Source of the DNA: Planctomicrobium sp.
GTDB lineage: Bacteria > Planctomycetota > Planctomycetia > Planctomycetales > Planctomycetaceae
Length of the DNA: 6,172 bases
NCBI GenBank assembly: GCA_029259835.1
Contig: JAJDEL010000062.1
Coordinates: 1 to 6,172, forward strand
Direction of reading: 5' to 3'
In this document: one piece after another, positions 1-4,230 of the stretch
Position numbering within the stretch: the first letter of the stretch is position 1
Layout: every line of letters begins with the position of its first letter
Notes under the pieces: model-generated
Told to the model about the DNA's origin: nothing
The model's input: only the letters and a program-made list of their open reading frames with translations
Database searches by the model: none
Position numbers and translations under genes: made by a program

Positions 1-269
1 ATGTTGAAAAAGGGATCGTCCGACAAACAATTGACCCGGCAACAAACTGTCCGTTTGACTGGCAGTTGATTTTTCACGATTTGTTTCGAGTGCAAACAAG
101 CAAAATTCGCCCCCGTGGCGCGGCGGTTTCAATTAAACACAACGGGCATTGGTTTTACATCGATGAAAGTGACATCGACTCGAAGCGAACGTTCAATCTG
201 CTTCTAGAACTGTTCAACTTAGAAATTCGAGCTGGTGGCGGCGCCCAGATCCCGTTGCTGACGATTTGA
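1..269 (+). CDS. C-terminal part of an uncharacterised protein (5' end outside window)
   Basis: The frame is open from the left edge (first full codon at position 3) to a TGA at 267-269, giving 88 residues. The ATG at 66 is internal: the codons before it (VEKGIVRQTIDPA..., then CPFDWQ) read as smoothly as those after it, so the gene starts outside the window. The fragment has FDW, HDLFRVQTSKIRPRGAAVS, GHWFYIDESDIDSKRTF, LLLELFNLEIRAG and a closing GAQIPLLTI. From memory, this pattern (an FDW..LF.V segment, RP..AAV, WFYID..D..SK.TF and a short hydrophobic terminus) recurs at the C-terminus of uncharacterised bacterial proteins, including planctomycete ones. I do not know a named function and assign none. 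There is no signal peptide, membrane segment or obvious catalytic motif in the visible part. Coding status is well supported; function is unknown. Confidence 0.8.
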   Translation, partial: VEKGIVRQTIDPATNCPFDWQLIFHDLFRVQTSKIRPRGAAVSIKHNGHWFYIDESDIDSKRTFNLLLELFNLEIRAGGGAQIPLLTI

Positions 270-280
270 AATCATCGTTA

Positions 281-302
281 ACCGTACGGCGAGGTACACG
301 GT
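281..302 (+). terminator. Weak hairpin just after the first gene, possible terminator
   Basis: ACCGT at 281-285 pairs with ACGGT at 298-302. After a two-base bulge a further AC/GT pairing is possible. It begins 11 bases after the TGA of the upstream gene, where a transcription terminator would be expected. No T-run follows it, so a Rho-independent terminator is not established. Confidence 0.2.
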
Positions 303-368
303 GAATCATTGACAAATTTCCACCGTCAACGGGCTCTGTCCTGTGGAACCGGGATGATGCACGAAGCT

Positions 369-393
369 TTGAACCATATCAATCGTGGTTCAA
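369..393. repeat. Inverted repeat, 8-bp stem with 9-base loop
   Basis: TTGAACCA (369-376) and TGGTTCAA (386-393) are perfect inverted copies separated by 9 bases. The structure lies in non-coding sequence. There is no T-run after it, so it is not a classic terminator. The GGTTCAA on the right resembles a tRNA T-arm only by chance, because no acceptor or anticodon arm surrounds it. Confidence 0.5.
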
Positions 394-491
394 CGAATGT
401 GTTAAAAGCTATCAGGGACACGACGACGAATCTCTCCCCACTTCTGCATGTTCGTGAACACCCGTCCCTCGCTGTCTTGAAGTTCAAATAA

Positions 492-507
492 TTGGTCGGA
501 AGACCAA
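492..507. repeat. Short hairpin, 6-bp stem capped by a GNRA-type tetraloop
   Basis: TTGGTC (492-497) and GACCAA (502-507) flank GGAA, which fits the GNRA tetraloop pattern when read on the plus strand. Such loops are stabilising in RNA, so a transcribed role is possible, but a 6-bp stem alone is weak evidence. Confidence 0.4.
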
Positions 508-571
508 CAGTCTGAACATCTGACAACAAATGATCATCTGGGCGCTTCGCTTTTATTCCGTCACATCCCTT

Positions 572-593
572 TGCTGAGCTTGAATACTCAGCA
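572..593 (+). repeat. Hairpin with 7-bp stem upstream of the small frame at 660
   Basis: TGCTGAG (572-578) and CTCAGCA (587-593) form a perfect 7-bp stem with an 8-base loop. A T6 run starts 13 bases beyond the stem (606-611). That distance is too large for a standard Rho-independent terminator, but the arrangement could still stop or pause transcription before the frame at 660. Confidence 0.4.
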
Positions 594-646
594 GGATACG
601 CCATCTTTTTTCGTTTCAACAGAACACAACTTGTGACCATAAATTA

Positions 647-653
647 GAAGGGA
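647..653 (+). promoter_or_regulatory. Ribosome-binding site for the small frame at 660
   Basis: GAAGGGA lies 6 bases before the ATG at 660, with core AAGG at 648-651. It is the best Shine-Dalgarno-like match in the whole 270-1422 region. It is the main reason for treating the short frame behind it as a former or present gene rather than chance. Confidence 0.5.
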
Positions 654-659
654 CGAAAC

Positions 660-794
660 ATGCCGATCTTCGGTGACAAGACTGTTTTTGCAATTGAGTA
701 TGAGATTGCGTGTCACAAACCGCTGGGGCGGATTGTGTTCCGGCTAGAGTACAGAAAGCAAGAACAACCATCATTGCGGCCCGTCGGGCAGTGA
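660..794 (+). pseudogene. Short 44-codon frame, probable truncated Imm42-like immunity protein remnant
   Basis: Seen: an ATG at 660 with a good ribosome-binding site opens 44 codons ending in TGA at 792-794. The product starts MPIFGDKTVFAIEYEI and continues through LGRIVFRLEY, then becomes basic and featureless. From memory, an opening of the form (I)FGD...FAIE is characteristic of Imm42-type immunity proteins of polymorphic toxin systems, which are normally several times longer. Inferred: this is the N-terminal stub of such a gene. The stop falls inside the left arm of the long hairpin at 774-835, and I could not find the rest of the protein in any frame downstream, so a palindromic insertion or deletion may have removed it. 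No partner toxin gene is visible. Alternatives are a genuine 44-residue protein or a chance frame. The family assignment is moderate to weak. Confidence 0.4.
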
Positions 795-835
795 GGGAGT
801 GACTTGTTCCACTTCCCCGCTGCCCAACGCTGCAA
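774..835. repeat. Long imperfect hairpin (about 20-bp stem, extendable to about 27)
   Basis: The arm at 782-801 pairs with 810-829 around an 8-base loop. Of 20 pairs, 16 are Watson-Crick and two are G-T wobbles (792/819 and 797/814); the other two are A-C mismatches (785/826 and 794/817). After a two-base bulge (781-782, if 780 pairs with 829) the stem continues with TTGCGGC (774-780) against GCTGCAA (829-835), including one more wobble. No T-run follows, so it is not a standard terminator. It could be a REP-like or MITE-like palindromic element, or a structured RNA. It overlaps the end of the truncated frame at 660-794. Confidence 0.6.
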
Positions 836-1064
836 CAGTTCCAGCGTACTATCACTAAAATCGAAATCGGGTTCCGAAAGTGATCAAAATGAGTGTCTTT
901 TCTGAGTAAACTAATGGGACGCAGTGATTGTGTCATGTGAAGGATCTTCGCTCTTTGTACTAAACAGATGAATTCAACCTTAAGGGGTGATCGAGATCAA
1001 GTCGTTTGCAATTCGTGTAACGCATCACCTCGTTCAACTCGTCGGTGTTTTCAATTCAATGGCT

Positions 1065-1081
1065 TTGAGTCTCAGACTCAA
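1065..1081. promoter_or_regulatory. 17-base palindrome, operator-like
   Basis: TTGAGTCT (1065-1072) and AGACTCAA (1074-1081) are perfect inverted copies around a single central C. The tight dyad is more like a binding site for a dimeric regulator than a transcribed hairpin. It lies about 340 bases before the nearest downstream start codon, so no target gene can be assigned. Confidence 0.3.
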
Positions 1082-1407
1082 CCAGTGGCACTTCGATGAC
1101 ATTCGACATACAGTAAGTGGACGATCGCTTGCAGGTTGATTGAGAATTGTTTGAGAATATTGGGGGATGCTGATCAATGAGGGCGACCAATCACGTCTGG
1201 ACGGGTAGTGGTGAGTTGTGGGAATCAACTCGCTCCGATTCTCCGCGGTTGGCCTTCCGTACCACCTAGGCCGGGATGATTTGTACCAACCAGAGGAATT
1301 CCTATTTGCGACGGTGGGTGTATCACGTCACTGCCAGCAAGAAAACCATTCACTCTCATTGCCTCACTCGAACACGATTTTTAACATCAGTTTCTCCATG
1401 TCTTTAC

Positions 1408-1412
1408 AAGGA
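1408..1412 (+). promoter_or_regulatory. Ribosome-binding site deciding the start at 1423
   Basis: AAGGA lies 10 bases before the ATG at 1423. A nearer ATG at 1416 is in a different frame. The ATG at 1423 is the one directly followed by a complete signal peptide, which settles the choice. Confidence 0.5.
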
Positions 1413-1422
1413 TCGATGAACC

Positions 1423-2241
1423 ATGAATCTCCGACATTTAATTCTTGCCACTTTCACACTGCTTCTGACAACCACGATCTCTTCGGCGCAGATTTACAGA
1501 GTCTGCCCGATCTTTAACATGGGGCCGGCGGACGCCAATGGTAATTTCATGTACGCTGCGACGAAGTACGAAGTTGACACTAACGGCAACGAGGTAGGCG
1601 GATCCTGTGGCAACGGAATCACAGTGATGTACATCAGCGGTGCCGGTGAAGAGGCGTACTGCCTTGGAGCAGGCGATTGCTCCGATTGTGCCACACTTCA
1701 GGGTAAGCACAAGTATGACGGACCACAGACTGCCAGAGCGAACACTCGGAAAAACACACCTGGCATTGGAGACTTTGTGCTCACCAAACAGCGATATATC
1801 GGTTCTTCCTTGAAGAGTCCGAATGATATTAAATTTGACAACTGCCTCATTCCGGATCGTTTGAACCCAGCAGGCAAGGTGTCAGTCGGAACACGTTTGA
1901 AGGACCCTACGCAGTTCACTAAAGATGGGTACGTGTCCCGTAATGGCGCATTTGCAAAGGTACGCGTGCTAATCATCACTCGGAGGCGTCAAAGCTCTCC
2001 CGTCCTCCCACTCGTCGTCGCCTTCGGAGTCGAATGCAGCAATCCAGGGGCAGGGTTACCAGTTACGGAACACGCTGAACGTTTCACGCCGATTACTCAG
2101 GCCGAAAGTTGGGAAGATATAAAGGACAATAATTCGAACTCTAAAATCACATCCATTAGTGATATGAAACTTGTGAAGGGGGAAATAATTGGCATTCCCT
2201 TGTACATTTTCGCACACGACAAAGCTCCGTGGGTCCAATGA
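1423..2241 (+). CDS. Secreted cysteine-containing protein of unknown function
   Basis: 272 residues. The first 22 form a typical Sec signal peptide: a short basic start (MNLRH), a hydrophobic core (LILATFTLLLTTTI) and SSA before the probable cleavage at A22/Q23. The mature part has seven cysteines (residues 28, 62, 80, 86, 89, 141, 205), three in a tight CLGAGDCSDC cluster, which would suit disulphides outside the cytoplasm. It also has Gly/Asn-rich segments near residues 33-62 and a hydrophobic strand, LPLVVAFGVEC, near 195-205. No further membrane helix, lipobox or catalytic motif was recognised, and I do not recognise the family. The next gene on this strand starts 204 bases on. A second frame overlaps the stop codon; one extra G in the GGG at 2231-2233 would extend the protein by about 65 residues, so its true C-terminus is uncertain. 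Confidence 0.75.
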   Translation: MNLRHLILATFTLLLTTTISSAQIYRVCPIFNMGPADANGNFMYAATKYEVDTNGNEVGGSCGNGITVMYISGAGEEAYCLGAGDCSDCATLQGKHKYDGPQTARANTRKNTPGIGDFVLTKQRYIGSSLKSPNDIKFDNCLIPDRLNPAGKVSVGTRLKDPTQFTKDGYVSRNGAFAKVRVLIITRRRQSSPVLPLVVAFGVECSNPGAGLPVTEHAERFTPITQAESWEDIKDNNSNSKITSISDMKLVKGEIIGIPLYIFAHDKAPWVQ

Positions 2242-2445
2242 TGGCTGTCGATCCATCAAACGGACATATGTATCAAACCGAGGTCAAGTTCGATCTGACA
2301 ATACAGATCATATCGTCCGTTCGGATACTACGGGGTGGTAACCTGCACCCTTCAGGGATTTGTGTGCGCGTTGTTGGATCATCTTGTCGCGCTGCATCGC
2401 GCCTGAAGTTGATCTCACAACGTTAGTCGATCTCTCCTCGAATCG
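2242..2445. other. Gap between secreted protein and peptidase, with an overlapping open frame
   Basis: The third plus-strand frame is open from 2163 to a TAG at 2424-2426. Its part after 2229 begins VGPMMAVDPSNGHMYQTEV, which reads like protein, but it then becomes Arg/Ser/Cys-rich and unconvincing. It could be the displaced end of the gene at 1423 or simply chance. No clear promoter or ribosome-binding site for the peptidase was found here. Confidence 0.35.
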
Positions 2446-4212
2446 ATGCTGGAGACCGAGACGCTGGCTATGATTCGGTCTGGCATTGGGAATGTTTATA
2501 CTTGCTTCTCTCGATTGGCACCAATCATGACTGCATTGAAATCTGATCGTTTCTCATTTTTTGTCTATGTGTTGGTTGGAGATGTTGGCACGACCCGTGC
2601 AGCCCTCGGTTTGCTAGGTCAATTGACGGCGCTGTCAAGGAGAATCGACTCCATCGATATTTATGTCGGCATCGACAACGCAGTCGGTTCGGATCTGTGT
2701 CATCCGTTCGGACGTACTCACTGGTCGATGTGGAAGAACTCCGCATCGAATGGGGGGGGAGGGCAAACGTGGATTCAGGAAAATGGTGGGGATGATTTCC
2801 TGCCCACCATTGCTAAACGCGTAACGGAATTCGTGAAATGGTCGAACGAAGAAACAAAACACTTGAATGGTGGACGACTGTTTCTGGTCAGTAGCCATGG
2901 CATTCCGGGATTGGGTATGTCGGGTTCAAAGATCAGCTGGATCAAAAGCGACGAAGGCAAGGAGTTGTTTGAAGAGGCAGACGAGAACCCAATCGATTCG
3001 AGCATGTTCTGGCGTCTTCTGGAGGAGGACCAATCAGTTCCAAAAGAGAATATCCAACAGTTTGATCGCTTTCTGAATCGATGGAACAAGTCGCCACTGA
3101 GTCGAGGTCAGGAGCTTCGCATTGATGAACCTCTACGAGAAGAGTCAGTGACGCACATACTCAACGCATCGTGGTGTTATCAGCATCCTGAAGCAGCCGG
3201 TCTGATGGGTGTTACCTATATCGGTTATTCCCCTCCGCAACAAAAGGAGGCCGCCAGCGAAACGACAAAGAGAACTGACTTAGAGAATGACGTTGCCCCC
3301 AACTCTGACTACCTGACTGTTCGGCAACTTCGCCTTGCTCTGGAGACTTACGAGAACGACCTTGATTGCCTGTTCCTGCATAACTGCAGCCTGGGAATGG
3401 TCGAAACGTTTTATGAACTTCGGGGAGTCGCAAAATCGATCGTTGCCGCCGCTTCAGAAATTGCGGCCAGAGAACCTGTAATTGAAGTCGACGGAATTCC
3501 GGATGGTTGGACCAAAGATCCAACCCGGTGGTTCAACGACACTGTCCTCAGGCTTCGGGGACCGGCGCTGGGTGAGTACCTCGTTCATCGCCAAGCCGTT
3601 TCCCGTTCAAATAGCAATGAAGATCACATATTCGTTGGAGCATTTGGTCAGATTGATGGACGTTGGGACCAATTCATTGGCGGATTAGTTGGAAGTCTCT
3701 ACGTCCTTGCTGATTTGATTGAGATCGTCAACGACGGCCCTTCAGTGCTGGGAACGGAGCATGCTCGGTTTCAAGACTCACTAACAGAAATTCAGGAAGT
3801 ATACCAATCCAACGATTCTCTCGATTTGCATTCCAGTAACTTCAGTTTATTGATGAAGGTCCTTCACGGAGCCAAAGTCGGGGATATGCACATTTTGGGA
3901 GATTCGATGGTTGACGCGATCAAACGATTCCAGGATCACTTGCTGTTCCATCGATCTCATAGCGCGAACAGTACGTCAGTCGTAGACGGTACGATACCTG
4001 GAATGAATATTTTCTCTCCTAATTGCATCGAGTCGTCGAAGTTTGAAGAGCTTTATCGTCCTCCTGCATACGGAGACGATGGGAAGAGCTTTGAGTTCCT
4101 CAGTCTGGTCCCATGGGATCGCATCCTGAAGGGTCTCTTGTCAGAAGTATCCCCTGCTCCAACTGATTCGCAGCCAAGTACCAACCCCCCCAACACGCAT
4201 AGTGGTTTATAG
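2446..4212 (+). CDS. Clostripain-family (peptidase C11, caspase-fold) cysteine peptidase
   Basis: 588 residues, numbered from the ATG at 2446. C11 features in order: an opening strand, FVYVLVGDVGT (39-49); a strand ending in the candidate catalytic His, LFLVSSHG (145-152, His151); LTVRQLRLALE (290-300) before a Cys strand, LDCLFLHNCSLGMVETFYEL (306-325, Cys314), followed by ASEIA; and a late IPGMNIFSP (517-525) resembling the family's GLSIYFP. The family motif is usually DACLMGMVE, so here HN replaces DA. Clan CD peptidases use the His-Cys dyad; C11 members often prefer Arg at P1, but specificity cannot be read here. The 163 residues from His to Cys far exceed the family's usual spacing (about 55 in clostripain, from memory). 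No signal peptide or membrane helix is seen, so it is probably cytoplasmic. The start is uncertain: ATGs at 2470 and 2527 are alternatives, none has a good ribosome-binding site, and 2527 (Met28) gives the more typical N-terminus. Confidence 0.82.
   Translation: MLETETLAMIRSGIGNVYTCFSRLAPIMTALKSDRFSFFVYVLVGDVGTTRAALGLLGQLTALSRRIDSIDIYVGIDNAVGSDLCHPFGRTHWSMWKNSASNGGGGQTWIQENGGDDFLPTIAKRVTEFVKWSNEETKHLNGGRLFLVSSHGIPGLGMSGSKISWIKSDEGKELFEEADENPIDSSMFWRLLEEDQSVPKENIQQFDRFLNRWNKSPLSRGQELRIDEPLREESVTHILNASWCYQHPEAAGLMGVTYIGYSPPQQKEAASETTKRTDLENDVAPNSDYLTVRQLRLALETYENDLDCLFLHNCSLGMVETFYELRGVAKSIVAAASEIAAREPVIEVDGIPDGWTKDPTRWFNDTVLRLRGPALGEYLVHRQAVSRSNSNEDHIFVGAFGQIDGRWDQFIGGLVGSLYVLADLIEIVNDGPSVLGTEHARFQDSLTEIQEVYQSNDSLDLHSSNFSLLMKVLHGAKVGDMHILGDSMVDAIKRFQDHLLFHRSHSANSTSVVDGTIPGMNIFSPNCIESSKFEELYRPPAYGDDGKSFEFLSLVPWDRILKGLLSEVSPAPTDSQPSTNPPNTHSGL
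2752..2759 (+). repeat. G8 run inside the peptidase gene
   Basis: Eight consecutive G, then A and GGG, encode Gly-Gly-Gly-Gly at residues 103-106 of the peptidase, upstream of both candidate catalytic residues. A one-base change in length would abolish the enzyme. The frame is intact as given. Confidence 0.85.
4185..4191 (+). repeat. C7 run near the end of the peptidase gene
   Basis: Seven consecutive C encode part of the Pro/Ser/Thr-rich tail (TNPPNT, about residues 579-584). Slippage here would change only the last few residues. Confidence 0.8.
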
Positions 4213-4230
4213 CGGCGTGGACCTGGGTGT

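Larger units (their letters stand above)
270..659. other. Intergenic stretch without a convincing gene
   Basis: Open frames exist here on both strands (about 60 codons at 309-491 plus, about 104 codons at 326-640 minus). Neither has a credible ribosome-binding site or protein-like composition. The stretch holds three short perfect inverted repeats, listed separately, and a run of six T (606-611) shortly before the ribosome-binding site of the small frame at 660. No tRNA or other known RNA was recognised. Confidence 0.6.
836..1422. other. Gene-free stretch before the secreted-protein gene
   Basis: No frame here has both a plausible ribosome-binding site and protein-like content. Short frames at 968-1099 (plus), 1034-1228 (minus) and 1218 onward (plus) were examined and not accepted. 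The stretch contains a 17-base palindrome at 1065-1081 and a 10-base palindrome, AGGAATTCCT, at 1294-1303. It should contain the promoter of the gene at 1423, but no clear -35/-10 pair could be identified. Confidence 0.55.

Noticed and set aside
66..68. ATG-like start at 66 (ATT/ATG region) for a 67-residue protein
   Set aside because: The frame is open and protein-like back to position 3, with the FDW motif just before it; this is the inside of a larger gene.
380..400. tRNA T-arm-like GGTTCAA
   Set aside because: No matching acceptor, D or anticodon arms around it; the bases are explained by the 369-393 inverted repeat.
572..611. Hairpin plus T6 run as a Rho-independent terminator
   Set aside because: The T-run begins 13 bases after the stem instead of directly behind it, and the stem is not GC-rich.
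326..936. Minus-strand frames of about 105 codons at 326-640 and 616-936
   Set aside because: Their products are rich in Arg, Ser and Cys without any domain pattern, they lack ribosome-binding sites, and one lies opposite the better-supported frame at 660.
968..1099. 43-codon plus-strand frame containing CNSC
   Set aside because: No ribosome-binding site, low-complexity basic content, and it runs through the 1065-1081 palindrome.
1218..1517. Plus-strand frame of 99 codons overlapping the start of the secreted-protein gene
   Set aside because: It has only a GTG start without a ribosome-binding site and overlaps about 95 bases of the well-supported gene at 1423 in another frame.
4213..4230. 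Bidirectional terminator between the convergent genes
   Set aside because: The 18 bases contain no inverted repeat or T/A run that would form one.
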